Positions 32,501 through 46,639 are shown, counted from the first letter of the stretch. The stretch: DNA of 64,000 nucleotides from Phallusia mammillata (GCA_003260075.1 QLIY01000022.1:327977-391976); one strand, 5' to 3'. A program made the numbers and translations. The notes: generated from the sequence alone by a model not told the origin.

Positions 32501-35500
32501 ATGATAGCCACCAATTCGATACTTGATTGTTTACTGTCGTTTTTTTACCACTTAATCACTCATAAATTTGACAGCTATATGATAAAGCACATGACTAACA
32601 AAACATGAGACATGCCATGTAGGAGGGGTGAAATTGTTTGTTGATTGTCTAGTTGCATTTAATGCATGCCAAGTTTTGTCTAGCCATTTGTTTATTCATT
32701 AGTCAAAGTGGAAATTTTGCAAAACTTGTCTGTGGGTTATGCAAGTGAGCATGACACTAAATTTTCATGGAAACTTCTCGGCTAAAATTTGTTAAGCCTT
32801 TTTCAAAAAATAGTATGTAGTTACTAAAACAAGTAATATACACAAGTACGACTTAGAATTGAAGAAATAAAAAAAAAACATGCAAAAAAATTTGTTAATT
32901 ATATTTTTACAATCCAGAGATTTTGTCCAACTGCTCTAAATTAATCTGAATGTTTTCTTCTGTAGGATATTAGTGACTGTGAACTTTCACCCATTGGAAA
33001 TGTTCTAGCCACTGCATGCTATGATGGATATGTAAAATTTTGGCAGATCGATATTGAAGACACTGCTCCACCAGCGTAAGATAAAACAACAACAAATTTA
33101 TTTTCACAGTCAAAATCTGATTTTTTTGTTATGCAGTTGCTTACATTCTTGGAAACCACATGGCGGCAATCCAGTATCTGCAGTTAAATTTGTCGACAAC
33201 AAACAAAAACCTGCATTAAGGTAGTTTTATTCACATACATTCAACGACAATATAGTCTTCTATCTGGAAGTACAAATAAAATACACATAAAAAACATAGC
33301 TAAGGTTGTGAAATTTTTATCTATACATTTGTTTAAACATTTTTACTAAAGGTTTTACATTTGATACCTGTTTATATCTTAAAATTTGTTCAAAAAAATG
33401 ACAAAATAATATTTGCGTTCTCAAAATCAGTTACTTTTTATGCCAAGTAATTGCTATATTTTAAGGATGTATATATTTGAATTATATTAAGCTTTTCGTT
33501 CTTGGGTGCATTTCTAAACCAGGACTATTTGCTTTAGTGTGTATTGGAGGTTTCTGCTGACCGGCTGTGACAGAAACAGTGAATTGAAACTTTGGTGTGC
33601 AATTTCCTGGGATTGTTTGCAGGTGATTTATTTGTCACGTCCATCAACTATTGAACTGTTTGTGTAATGTTAACTTCTAATGGAACCCAGATTCACAATG
33701 TTTGGCTGCTTGTAAAAATGTTCAAAGTTTTGAATCTAAACTTTAGGATATGATCATAAATTGCTGCTTATATCATGTACCAGAAACATTTAATATATTG
33801 ATTTTCCCCCCCCCCATATGATCATAAATTGCTGCTTATATCATGTACCAGAAACATTTAATAGTTTGATTTTCGGATGTAGTGCTATGTAAAAATTATT
33901 TGCTTTCCTGAGAATGCAATAGCCCAAAGAGAATGCAATATTTTGTTAAGTCCCAAAGTAGTGTTGTGGGAGACCATCACTTCTTAAAGTTGAACAAACA
34001 CTACATTGCATTTTTCCTACTTGTCTGTTTGTGTTTTATGTCAAATTGAAACTTGAAATTTGCAATGAATATGTGTGATTAATCCAAAAATTTTGCCATT
34101 AAGTTTTTAAAACTCCTAGCTAGATCCTTTTTGATTCTGTATTAAATGTTTAATTGCTTGCAACAGTTTTTATGTTTAGTTGATCAAGTTTGCACCATCC
34201 AGTCCTGCCCATGCTCCCCCCCCCCGTTTTTAAAACTCCTAGCTAGATCCTTTTTGATTCTGTATTAAATGTTCAATTGCTTGCAACAGTTTTTATGTTT
34301 AGCTGATCAAGTTTGCGCCATCCAGTCCTGCCCATGCATTACCTGAACTCAATCTTGTACTGAATTTATCTGCAGACTATGTTGTGCTTACTGACATCAA
34401 TCGAAAGGCAAGAACTGCAAAAATTCCTTTTTAAATACATTTTCATTTTGGTTATAAATAACTTTAAATTTTTATATTAATGGTATAACGTTTAATTTTA
34501 CCTTTACTATCGCAAACTTGCACCGGACAAATTTGCAGTGTCAAAAAGCTAATATATTTTTTGTGCTTCTATAAATAGTTTAACTCAGCTAACAAATATA
34601 CTTCATTTATTTTACAACAGGTCTTGTATGTGATGCAAATGCAAAATGTACAAGATGAAACAGCACAAGTTGCATCAGTGGCACAATTTCAACTCAAATC
34701 ACCTCTACTGAGTGTAGCCTTTGTTGATGCCAAACTATGCAAGTTCAAGAATGTTCCCAATGGTGTAGAAGAAATTGTTGAAAAGGCAAAAGTTCTTGAT
34801 GAATCATTTGATGAGGAAGAAGATGAACATAAATCACAAGATGGTGATTACAATGTTTGTGTTAAAATTGTCCTATTTTAACTACTGTATCTCAAAGTGA
34901 TGCACTGAAGTTTCCATTGGTCCATTTTGTCAATGTTTCCAATTAGGCCTAAATTTTTTTAAAATTCGGCCTGGTTCTTAGGCCTCAGGGCTGAATATTT
35001 GGTTTTTGGTCCAAACTTTTTGAGGCAAGTTTGTTACATCACTTTCAAGTATCTTTTACATCTTTAACTGTGGTAACACTTTTTTTACACTTCTGCTTAA
35101 ATGTGTAACTTCATTTTGCATCCTTTCCTCAGAGCAAATTATTATTTCGGTTTTTCTCTGATCTTGGTTTCTGCCTTTGATTTTGTCAAGAAAGAGTGAA
35201 TAAAACTAATTCTAAATCACACAAATAGTGAATAGATATTAGTTCATCCATAGGGTTTCACATGCATTGTTTGTTTAAAATTAAGTAATATATGCACCAA
35301 ATTGTTAAATAAGATCAAGTACATATAAGTCAGTTAAATATAGAAAAGCAACCTAAATTTGATGTTACTTAATAATAGTTAAATATAGATTACTGATATA
35401 TTTTGTGAAGAAGTATAACTCGGACCCAAATTTTGTTAAAAATCTTATTCTACATATTCACAGAAATTAACAGTAATATTATCATAATTCAATTTTCAGA

Positions 35501-38500
35501 AACAGAAGAACCCACAGATGTGAAGAAATTGGATGGAGTGTTGATCAAGCTATTGGCAATTCAATCAAAGTATGTTGATTGAGAATTTATGTTTTTCATT
35601 TGATCAATGTTTCTCTTCATCAAATGCATTTTTTTGAACAAAAATCTAGTCATGTAAAGAAAATACATTGCTAGGTTCTCAAGTTAATTTTAACCATATG
35701 TTTAGTTTGTATAATTTGCAATCCCTGTAATATCGTGACGCCATCACTATTAAGCATCAGGAATGAGCCAAATTTGTCATGAATGTAATTTTTATGAAGT
35801 CACTTTTAGATAGCAATAAATCAAAGTCAAATCTTGCATTATTTTGTTTTGAAATATGTTTGCAGGAGTTTGCAAAGCTTGGATGTTCGATTTATCTCAA
35901 ATGAGAGTGGTGCAAATGAAGGTGGCATCAGTCACGACACTTTAAGCACCTACAACACCATTTCTGATGATATAAGTAAGTTTTTTCGTGCAAAATCTAC
36001 CAAAATTTTGTTTGTCAATATTACACAAAAAAATAGGCGTCCAGAAAAAAGCGTTTTTTGGTATTGTAAAGGTTGTATAGAATGCCTAATGCAAAAAGTG
36101 AAACTAATAAAAACATAATTTACAGAGGACACTGTAAGTTTGAGCAGCGCTGATGAGAATCTTTTCCAACCAAGCAAATCTGAAGATCTGCCCGAGCAGG
36201 AACCAGTTGTCAGTGTTAATGGATCACTCAGTGACCTGATTGCTTCACATTCTTTTAACTTAATGGAATCACACGAATACAAGCCAGATTTCCAAGAGGA
36301 GCGTAAAGATTCAAACCATGATGATGTAAGTTTGGTTGCAAAGCATGTAAAATTGTAGATCATATGGGATATAGCTGTGGGTGAATTTAGAAAAATCAGA
36401 GAAGCTTTAATAAATATAGTTTAAAAGTTTGCAAATCACTAACATAAACGAATTTCTTTTGACTGGTTTTGGAAGGATGAGGAGTGCAATGTAGTTTTAA
36501 GTTTTCAACACATTAATCAGAGTCAACATAGCATAAAACAAATTCTTCTTGTAATCCAAGAGTTTCAACAAAACTATTGCCATCTTCAGTAAAATATTGT
36601 AAGCCAAGCCAAACATCATGTTAAATACCAATAAACAGGACAGAGAATCAGTAAGATTCATGGTGGTGCAATGTTATTATGGGTCACCTTCCTTGAAGGG
36701 GGCGCATCTTGATTTCACTCAGTTTTTTTTCTTTTTTCTCCGGTGAAGTTTGTCCATGCACTTTTGGCATGAAATCTTTGGTGAATTTGAATGAAACTTT
36801 CACAGATGGTAGATATAGTTATGCAGATGTGCCATTTGCTTTGTTTGACTTGATAACCCCAGTATTTACCCCGCTAGACCATAAAGTGTAAAACGTTTTT
36901 GTATGTTGCTGCGCACCACAAACGAAAGATTTCTGTGGTGTACTGCAAAAAACAAAACATTTGTATCGTCTGTTTCATTGATGCTTTCTCACAAATAACC
37001 CTATAAATGTTTTATTTGAACATACTAAACTAAATTGTTATGTTATTGCATAACAAAAAACACAGACAGAAAGGTTCAGTTTAGTATGAATATTATCCAA
37101 AATTGGAATCGACTGTAATGAGCGCATGTTGGTTCAGGACGATTTCTGTATAAGCACAGTTTTTATGTTTATTTGAAGACAATCGTTGCGAATCAGACAC
37201 CGACATCACCAGAAGCTTCAATTCCTCTTCATTCTCTTCCTCACTCATCAACACAGGAAAAGTCAGTTGCTCCTGATCTTACTCGATCTGTGTCCCCCTC
37301 TCCTCAGCAACCTCCAGTTCTACTCACTCCTGATGCATTTATGGCTCCTATGAAAAGTGTAAGTTGGTATTGTTTGCTGCATTTATTCAAACTGTGGGCA
37401 AAGTTTTTTTTAAATAAATCAAAATTTTGCTTTTTCAAAACAAAATCTAATTAGTTTAGCATCAACAGAATTATGTCTTGCTTTTAATTTAGGCTGAGAA
37501 TAGTGCCCAGTTTTTATGCATAGTGCTTATTCCGAGTACAAAGTAATTTTAAATGTTTGACCAAAATTGCTAAACATCATGTAATCATAAGCACAAAGTT
37601 TAACAAAATCTAACAAAAAAAAAATTCCCCCCCCCCTAAACATCATGTAATCATAAGCACAAAGTTTAACAAAATCTAACAAAACAAAAAAAATCAATTT
37701 AGGGAAATATGGCGATGTATGTTTTACGTCATGCATGTGTGGACTTGTTGTAGATCATAGGTCATGCTTGGCCAAACAGAACTCTTGGAATTTTTATATC
37801 TATTATAAGAATGACATAATTTTGCAGCCAAACAATCCTGTACAATCAACAAACACCAGTTTTACTGCAGTCACTCCTTACAGCAACAGGGAAGATTCTT
37901 ATTACCAACCCAGCCAAGATCTTCTACTTGGTTAGTACTGCAAACCTAGCATCGTTTTATGTTATCCAATGTTAACATGGTTTGTTCCTACTTCTGTGTA
38001 AAATTAAGTCTTAGCAAACCAATTGTTTATTGCTAACATCCGGAAGTATTTTTCATTATCTAGGCTCCATGTCGAGAAACCCTTTATCCAACATGGTCCT
38101 AAGCCCATCAACAGTTGCATCCGAAGTTCCTCCCATGATGATTCCTCCTGAAGCAGATGATCCAGCTACTCCTCCTTCTTCCCCTGTCCTCCCGCGTGCC
38201 TCCTCATCACCAGCAAGAGCCGATCCTCTTCCTGTAGCCAGGACTCGATCAGTGAAGTCTCCTGATCTGATCTCTTCCACTTCCACACAGGATGGAGATC
38301 AGAACAAAGAGCTGAATGATCTGGCATCTAACAATCAACCTTCATTGTCTCACAGTCACTCGAGTTTGCTTAGCATGGGATTTGCTGCTTCTGCTTCAGG
38401 TATAAACCCTTTTAACAAATAAACTGGATTTGATTCAGCTTGTACTGTGAGCTTTTTTGAAATTGCTATTTTGTATTATGCAATGTCAGTTTAATGAAAA

Positions 38501-41500
38501 ACAATTAAAACATGCTAGTGTGGGGAAAACACCCAGTTGTCGCACTAGCACATATTTTTGAGTTTGCCTCAAAAAGCTGAACTGACCTACAATTCCATAG
38601 CACTAAATATGTAGATTTTAGTACATCTCATAGACACCCCCCCCCCTGCTAGTGTGGGGAAAACACCCAGTTGTCGCACTAGCACATATTTTTGGGTTTG
38701 CCTCAAAAAGCTGAACTGACCTACAATTCCATAGTACTAAATATGTAGATTTTAGTACATCTCATAGACGTTTTCTTCGTTTTGAATGGCATTAGTGTCT
38801 GCAAGTATCAACCGTTATATTAAAAAATGGACTGCTATTCTACATTCCCGCTTCGGTTTAGCTTTTTTGGCTATTTCTGCCAAGGTCGTGTCTGATTTGT
38901 AAACACAGCCCTTCAATTTTCCTTCTTTTTGCTTAAGAAATGTAACGCTATTTCCTTGTAGGATCTGGATCGCATGTTTCTTCTGCACCTATGGATTCAT
39001 TCCCTCCTATTCTGATGCAAACCTCATCCGGAGGCCAAACTGGGACATCATGGCCCAAAGCTCCTGACGTCACAATGTCACGTTCAATGTCATCCAGGTT
39101 TCTAGTACAATATGCNNNNNNNNNNNNNNNNNNNNNNNNNNNNNNNNNNNNNNNNNNNNNNNNNNNNNNNNNNNNNNNNNNNNNNNNNNNNNNNNNNNNN
39201 NNNNNNNNNNNGGACGAATCCCGATCAATCAAAAGGTTTTTTCAAAAGTTTTTTTAATGTCTGTATGTGGGCCAGGCGCGCCAGACCATTCGGCCAAGTT
39301 CCTGCCCACTGCTTTATATATTTGCCGCAACGTAATTTTTTTTTCTGTGTAGATCACCACCAGGTGGCAGTATGCAGATTAATCTTGAACCATCTGTACA
39401 ACAAGAGATTCCACCTCAACAAGTTGATGAAGTGCAACAACCAATTGAGGTTAATACAGCAAAACTAATATGATGTTATTAGTAACTTTCGGTTTCCACC
39501 GGGCCATACACTACACTCGCCTTACAAATGTTCATAAAACACGAAAAAACATAAAATACACGACTTGTTAGATGTTTTACTTTTCAGTGCAAGTAAATTC
39601 GTGTATGACTCTTTAATGCACATTCAATAATTTATAAGTTGCGCAAGGCGAAAAATATTTCACACACAACGTGGCTTGTGTTTTTAAAGGTGTGTTAAAA
39701 TATTACGTTTCATTGGTCGACTGTGAAATCAGCTTTTGATTTCATACAAAAAAAGTTCGTTCATACAAAAAAATCTGTCGAATTCTGAAAAAAATCGGGG
39801 ACGAAACCGTAACATCATCACGGCATATTCGGCCGAAATGTTTCGGCCTACCGAGACTTTGATGCATGACTAGTGTCTATGTTTCCTAATACAGGGGTCG
39901 ACATCCCCTGAAACGCGTGCCAACGTTGCCAGAAGGCAGACCAAACGATTAGCAAATTCATGTTCAAGCATTTTTACCTCAGTTTGTTATGATGTAATAG
40001 TCTTAAAATCCAGTCTATGCACGCACGAATCAGTCTGCTCTTGAAAATGATTAAAGTCAGCCGACGCAAACCACTGTTGCACACAAAATTGTTAACATGC
40101 GAAGTCATTATGATTTTTAACAAAACAAGTATATTGGCATGCGGCGTTCAAAAAATTACCAAGCTTCGCTCTGAACTTGCAAAGTCAGTAGGATTATCTT
40201 TTGTGTTTATTGTCTGCAGCCGAGACCTGCACTGGACGTCCAAGAACTTGTTCGAATTCTCACCGAGCTTCGACATCAGCAACGTGACCTGCTAAACGAC
40301 CACCAGAGGGAGCTACAGACCATGACCAAGAAACAGAGTCAAGTACAGAAACAAAACGACACATCTCTGAAGCGATCTGAGCAACAAGGTATCGTGGGGA
40401 AAAATTGATTTATCTTTACTGATCAAAGCAACGAAGTTTTAAACAACATTCAATGTAGCGCTTTTAAATCTGACTTGGTGAAAATATTGAAAAATATCAG
40501 TAGTTTGTAACTGATTACATTTAACGTTTTTTACCAATAACTAAGTTACGCAAAGAGCAATTAGCCCCTAAATGACCTAAGACTATTTATTTTCTGAAGT
40601 GTTAAAGTTTTGTTAACTGAGTAGAAAAAAAACTATAAATAAATAAAAACATAAAAAGTTTGTTTCGAGTGAAATTTGTTAATCTAAAAATCCATACAAT
40701 GCATATTTTTTAACAGGCGACAGACTGGAAAAGTCTCTAAAATCTGTGTCGGAAAATCAACGTCGCATGTTGAACGACATGAAGGCTATGCAAACTGGTG
40801 TGACCGAAGCTACAGCAAATAAGATAGGCAGGGTTATCAAGACTGAAATCAAGCAGTCCGTTTTACCAGGTAGGGCTGTATGACAATGACACAAGGTGAT
40901 GTCTATAGGTGTGTTTTGGTCCTGTTACATTATGGTAAAATACGAATTTTTTAGTGGTAGAAAAACAAAGACATTTTTTTATGCACCTTTTATTAAAGCC
41001 TGATTGGTTAAGTGCTTATTTAAAGAGGTATTTTTGGGTAAAGTTTTTACCGTTAGACGCTACCTAACAAACGTGTCGCCTCAGGATTGGCTGGTAGCCT
41101 CGAACCCATCAAGGAACAACTGAGTCAGTCGGTTGTCCAGAAGCTTACTGCAACTGATCACGTGATGAAAGAAAACATTGCAAAATTGGTGAAATCGAAG
41201 GTGAAAAATTATTAAAAACAAATTGGCTTAATTAATTTAAAAGGTTGCCATAAAGTTTACGTTTACATTTGCTAAAGACTACGTACCAAATACGTAACAG
41301 TTTTAAGATGAAAATGATTTTTGTGTTACTTCCGAAACGATTTGCAAATTTCGTTTTTTACCTACAACGATGTCCTGATACTTGCCGAAAATTGGATAAA
41401 ACTTACGGATATTTACAAAAAAGTAATGAAACTTATAGATACTTACCTAAAAGTGAGTAAAGATTGTTAATGTTTGACTAAAAATAGCAAAACTTATAGA

Positions 41501-44500
41501 GACTTGCCTAAATATAATAATAAAGATTGTAAATATTTACCTAAAAAAGTTACAAGATTTATAGATATTTACCTGAAAAGTAAATGTGATTTATGAATAT
41601 TTTCCAAAACGTAATGATTAAAAAACAAAAAAACTGAGTTCACGTGTGAATATACTTGTGTAGGAAATGGTGGACAGCATTGCAGCAAGTACAGCGAAAT
41701 CCCTTCATGGACAAATCGTCAGCAGTCTTCCTGAGATTCTCTTCAATGCTGTTGTTCCACCCGTCGAACGATCAAGTCAAGCAATGTTCCAACAACTGGC
41801 GGAAACCTACAATAGGGGAATGCAAGAACGTATGCTATTGCTTTGTTTGTTATTCAGGGTTGTAAGTGGACCTGGAATTGCCCAAACCCGGTTTTTAAAC
41901 AAATCCCGAATTAGGCCCAAAAGTTCTTTGAACTGTGGCAAAAAGAGTGTGAAGATAGGCCTGAGCCTTGACCGAAAAGGCTTTTTTTGCCGATTTCTGT
42001 GCAGTACATCTAAAAACGACACTGTAAAACGTCTTGCTACCTTGCGCAGATCGAAACACAATAAACCATAGGAATTTTATTCTCGCCTTCGATGAACACG
42101 AAAGATTATTTTGTGTTCTAACACTCGGTGAATAATTTATTTCAAAATTCAACGTTTATTCCTCATTCGAATCGCACATTGAACGCAGGTTATTTTTCTC
42201 CCTCTTATTTGCATTTTTATTACTCATTTAACGTTTCTGACTACTTAAAATGCTGAGACAATGAAACCTAGTTAAATTCCACACACAAAATTGTAAGAGA
42301 ACTACAAACAAAAAACGTCTTTAACTTCAATTATGTTAAAATTTAGCTAACCTGCGCCAACATAATACGTGAAAAAAAATTCTGGTGAAAATGCACTTTA
42401 ACAATCTCAAATTTTTGTGAAGTTGTGGCAAAAATGGAGAAGCAACTTCAGTATCGCTTGAAACCTGAACAAGACCGTCTGCAGAATCTCATCAAGGAAT
42501 CATTCGATGCCACAAGTCAACTGCAAGCTGCAAGTAAACGTCTTTCATCGGACGTTGCGAATGTTTTGCAAAAACAAATTCCTGCTGAAGTAGAGAAATC
42601 GCTTACCAGGTTAGATGGTTAAAATTCTTGTCAATTCCTGTTGTATAGTGTACCTTATAACTCATATGACCCACTGGATTGTTTTTGGCCCTACCCTAAA
42701 CCTGTAGTTTTCAAGTTTCCTTTGCCTTGAAATGAAGAAAAATATGTAAGTCCGAACAGGGCAAAGATAGCGTTTTTATCGAAAGCTGTACTCTAGACTT
42801 GGGATTACAGTGCATTTTTATGCTCAATGATTTAATTTAAATGCTAAGTTTTACCCCCCCCCCAAAGCTGTACTCTAGACTTGGGATTACAGTGCATTTT
42901 TATGCTCAATGGTTTAATTTAAATGCTAAGTTTTTTTAAAAAAAAACAGTTTGCTGATCTGTCATAATAAATATGATAAAATATAACTGAAGTGTGTATG
43001 AAGAACTCCCTGCATCCTTGAAAATTACAAAAGGAATCGGTTCCATTCATTTCAAAAGGGAATCCTACATACCCTTTAGAATCAATACTTCAGTACCATT
43101 ACAATACTTCCATCTACACACAGATGCGAGGAACGTATTACCAATAGTGTTCTGGAGGCTGTCAAAAAACAACAGCAGTCAGCATTCGCCGAACAAACTA
43201 AAGCAATAGGTGACGTGGTTCGTGGAATCGTCACTGCCACCCTCGATGACAAGCTGGCAGCGTCAGGTGACAGTAGCACCTTGGCACCTGGCACATCGCC
43301 GGTAGCAGGAGCCCTTGGTTCTCGTCCACAAAGTAGGGCCAACATTTTGGACCAACAACAGCAGATTCTTAAGTTATTGCAACAAGGAAACGTTAACACT
43401 GCATTCCAGACGGTATGTTGAACTCATTTATAATAGCGAACACGCTTTGGATGGTTTAAATCTAAACTAAATTGCTTACCTAGAGCTGGTCTTTTTCAAT
43501 ACAGGTCTAAAACCAGGCATTTTGTTCATGAGTTTCCAATGGGTCAAATGTGCCGTTGAAAACAGTTTTTTTACGTATGTTTTTCAACAAAGTAACAGGA
43601 AATATGTTTTTAGGCTTTGACGGCTTCTGATCTAAACCTTGTGATGTATGTTTGTGAAACTGTGGATCCGTCTGTGGTGTTTGGAGTGACACCTTGTCCG
43701 TTACAGCAACCAATACTACTATCTCTAATACAACAACTATCTAGCGATCTTACGACTAAAACTGAAATCAAATGGAAGTAAGTTTTTGTTTGTATCTCTT
43801 AAAGCAAATCTACTCTTGCTCCGTATGTAAATTTTAGACGTTTTTGTAAAGATGTTTGAAATCAACAAATGTTCTTTGCCTTCGACATTGAAACATTGCA
43901 TTAGTTTCATGGATGCTTGGCAGGTTTCTATAGTATTACTCTATAGCCAACAAACACATATTTATTATATTTCCCCCCCCCCCTTTGTATCTCTTAAAGC
44001 AAATCTACTCTTGCTCCGTATGTAAATTTTATACGTTTTTGTAAAGATGTTTAAAATCAACAAATGTTCTTTGCCTCCGACATTGAAACATTGCATTAGT
44101 TTCATGGATGCTTGGCCGGTTTCTATAGTATTACTCTATAGCCAACAAACACTTTAATTATATTTATTTATTATGTTTTATACAATACTTTTAACTTTAG
44201 AATTAGAATCACCCACCTCGTTGCTTGGTGAATAAAGATTTTAATAAACCTTATATGTCTATCATGAAAAACAAGTCATTCGTCCTTGAGTTTTTAAGGT
44301 AGCCTTGCGAAAATAAATTTGTTTTTCAAGAACTTGCGATTTATACTTCGAAACCGAAACCAATTTTAACTGTAGTTTTGCAACGATCCCAGCCATTTAC
44401 CAAGACGTAAGTGCCAAAAATGTTGGTGATGCGCAGATCTTGTTTTGCTTCATTGCCCCAAACAAAATTCTGTTTGAATAGTGAATTTGAAGTTGAATTT

Positions 44501-44727
44501 TTATTACGATTACTGTTTCGAAACAAGTGTTTTTTTGCAACAGGTATCTGCAAGAAGCGGTAATGAACCTTGATCGCCGCCACCAGGTGACGCAAGAGTA
44601 CATGCATAGCGTGTTAAGTGCCCTTGTGCAGAAATTGCAAACTTGCGCTCAAGGACCGCTTGAAACGCCATCACTTGCCAAAGATCTTAAAATGCTTTCC
44701 ATGGCTGCTCAGTCTCTCATGAAGTAA
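29196..44727 (+). CDS. EDC4: EDC4 (Ge-1/HEDLS) mRNA-decapping scaffold, 29 exons
   Basis: Exons: 29196-29295, 29565-29629, 29915-29982, 30121-30232, 30354-30453, 30919-31105, 31472-31673, 31829-31936, 32966-33075, 33137-33220, 33538-33622, 34303-34407, 34621-34843, 35500-35569, 35866-35975, 36126-36325, 37179-37358, 37828-37930, 38064-38399, 38962-39097, 39353-39449, 40220-40388, 40717-40869, 41085-41200, 41664-41829, 42423-42609, 43124-43412, 43614-43777, 44544-44727. They sum to 1402 codons plus stop; human EDC4 has 1401 residues. The N-terminal WD40 region is clear (KFDWEHKYYTGSL, LLKGFTG, DGYVKFWQ, RFLLTGCDRNSELKLW). A Ser/Pro-rich linker (LLTPDAFMAP, TRSVKSPDLISS) leads to a long coiled coil and the conserved C-terminal helical domain (LQQGNVNTAFQTALTASDLN, YVCETVDP). 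EDC4 bridges DCP1 and DCP2 in P-bodies and stimulates decapping. The intron after 34407 has a GC donor. Joins inside introns duplicate part of exon 34303-34407. Confidence 0.96.
29489..29555. other. 67-nt C homopolymer (probable gap placeholder)
   Basis: Pure C run in EDC4 intron 1, ending 9 bases before the acceptor AG of exon 2 (29563-29564). No duplicated flanks. Confidence 0.7.
31981..32215. mobile_element. hAT-like miniature element (family B) in EDC4 intron
   Basis: Begins CATGTGGTTCCAAAC (altered CAGTGGTTCC) and ends GGTTGGGAACCACTG. The flanking AACTAGT occurs on both sides, compatible with an 8-bp target duplication off by one base. The internal 'TTCCTCCCCAATA..CTACA..AGATGCT' is shared with 59370-59622. 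Confidence 0.7.
33748..33873. repeat. duplicated copies around a 10-nt C join
   Basis: 33748-33805 recurs at 33816-33873 with minor differences, separated by exactly 10 C (33806-33815). EDC4 intron. Probable unmerged overlapping contig ends. Confidence 0.8.
34103..34338. repeat. duplicated copies around a 10-nt C join, includes partial EDC4 exon
   Basis: 34103-34215 recurs at 34226-34338, separated by 10 C (34216-34225). The first copy holds a truncated version of the start of EDC4 exon 34303-34407, preceded by the same TTTATGTTTAG acceptor. Only the second copy is complete. Confidence 0.85.
37571..37692. repeat. duplicated copies around a 10-nt C join
   Basis: 37571-37626 recurs from 37637, separated by 10 C (37627-37636). 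EDC4 intron, noncoding. Confidence 0.8.
38513..38770. repeat. duplicated copies around a 10-nt C join
   Basis: 38513-38636 recurs at 38647-38770 with about two substitutions in 124 bases, separated by 10 C (38637-38646). EDC4 intron. The divergence level is what two alleles of a polymorphic species would show. Confidence 0.85.
39116..39211. other. 96-nt run of undetermined bases
   Basis: Annotated gap of N inside the EDC4 intron between exons 38962-39097 and 39353-39449. These two exons join in phase (AG + A), so no coding exon needs to be lost here. Confidence 0.9.
41370..41615. repeat. degenerate tandem repeat in EDC4 intron
   Basis: A loosely repeated unit of roughly 30-40 bases built around 'CTTATAGATACTTACCTAAAAGT' recurs about six times with substantial drift. 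It also creates several pseudo-donor-like GTAA sites. No coding role. Confidence 0.5.
42782..42933. repeat. duplicated copies around a 10-nt C join
   Basis: 42782-42853 recurs from 42864, separated by 10 C (42854-42863). EDC4 intron. Confidence 0.8.
43789..44157. repeat. duplicated copies around an 11-nt C join
   Basis: 43789-43972 recurs from 43984 with scattered substitutions, separated by 11 C (43973-43983). EDC4 last intron. Confidence 0.8.
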
Positions 44728-46639
44728 AGGATCCTACTGTGAACTCATTTCATAGGACTTGTGCCACAAGAACGGTAGAACATAGTGTCCACCCTGGGCG
44801 TTGAAAACGTTGTTGGGAATACTTGTTTGAAATTCAGTATTTGGAATTTTGCAATGTGCTTCAATGCAATAGCGAAAAATTTGCAACGGTGCAACCTTAA
44901 ATGTTTTTAGTTAGGTAAACTACTAAGAAAAATGTATAACTGGAGCGACAGAACGATATTGTGCCTTACCTATTCCAAAACTAAATACAATAAGTTGTTA
45001 TGGTGCTCTATCGTGTACTAACTATAACTTTGAAGCAATATAACATTGTGTAATTATCCAGTGGACCATTTCGACCAGCAGTTTATGTGCCAATCATCAA
45101 CTTTCGTTTTGTTAATATGCTGTGGTGTCTGTAAATCGGCTAAGTTGGACAATTGTTTTCCTTACAGCCAACAACGTTTGTCATAAATGCAGCCATGTGC
45201 ATGTAGCGCTGGTTGCAAGAATTAGGGTAGACCATTATCTTCTATGAAACATATTTCGTTTTACTGTTCGTTTTCTTTGATTTTTGCTAGTAGACCCGAT
45301 TTGTTGTGCTGGAACAGCATTTTCATTCATTTCGTTTCCTGCAACTCCCTGTTTTATGCGAAACCATTTTCTAGACTTTTGAAAACTTTACCGGTTCAGG
45401 CGCTATTTCCTTCTCGTGTCGACCTTCATAAATTTCGGTTCAAAACATGCTTTTATTCATTCACTTCAGTATGGTTATGTGGTTTTTTCAAACAGAATTG
45501 GATAGTAAGGCGATCTAACACAGGGACTCGTAACTTTTTTTCTTATTTTATCTAGAAAACATGTTGTAATTTTCTCATGGCCCACTATTCTGATCATAAG
45601 GTTCCTTCACTAATGCTTATTGTAACACATACACGTGTTGTTTTAGATAGTGATTTACTTTATTATAAACTTACAGATGAACTCAAAAAAAGTTTCTTTG
45701 TCAAAAAAACTAAGTAAGACTTTTACGAGTTGGGAAAAGCATTTTTGCCTAGCTTCGTAGCGGACTGGTTGAGAACTGATTCAGCAGGTTCAGCTAGAAA
45801 ACTGTTATTGCAAATTAAAATCAAAATTGCGCGGCCTTGACCGACAATTACCATATTGATGTCTCAGATAAAACTACTGGTGGAAAACACAATCGTATAT
45901 ATTTTTTAGTTTGGAAAGGATTCACCTATTTCTGGTAAAACTCACTTAACATCGGTTAAAATTTTGAAGCTAACCAACAGATTGTTTTGGGAAAACTAAC
46001 ACTACAAGGGGATTTTTTGAATTCAATTTTAATTTTTAAACGCCACACACAACAATCACAACTGAATTATAAATGTATTAACAGTCGCGATATAATAAAA
46101 CAAGTAAATTAACAAAATATAAATATATATACGAAAAGTTCAAATTGGATTCATAAAAAGCGATGAAACGGTCATAAAGGTCGTACAAACTGATGCCTTT
46201 AATATAAAGGGAGTATCGTACGTTTGACATATCAGAACAATTGAAGAAACAAGCTGTACTCAATCATTGACAATAACATACTAATTTGTGTATCGCATTG
46301 TAAAATGTGTCAGTGAAAACCAAGAATCTCGTTCAACAAACGGAAGCAAAAGCCATGGGCTGTACGTGCGTCAAAAGTGATTGCTTTGAACAAGAAAATT
46401 GAAAGCATACAATTTCTTGATTGTAGGTTGCCCCGAAAAATAAGTCACAAAATGAAAGTGTATCTAGAATATTTGTAGCATGTAAGAAGACAACCTAACT
46501 AAGTACGTAAAAATCTACTACAAGCTTGGGACGCATTGTGGAGACCTTTTATAGTCTGTAAAAAAGTACAATATTTAACCAATTGTAGCACATGGTCACA
46601 AGACCATGCGGTTTGATATGGGGCAACAACTGTCCCTAA
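44728..46639. other. spacer between convergent genes
   Basis: Holds the 3' ends of EDC4 (+) and the white-like ABCG gene (-). AT-rich noncoding sequence; open frames such as 45244-45555 have no recognisable feature. No mobile element seen. Confidence 0.55.
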
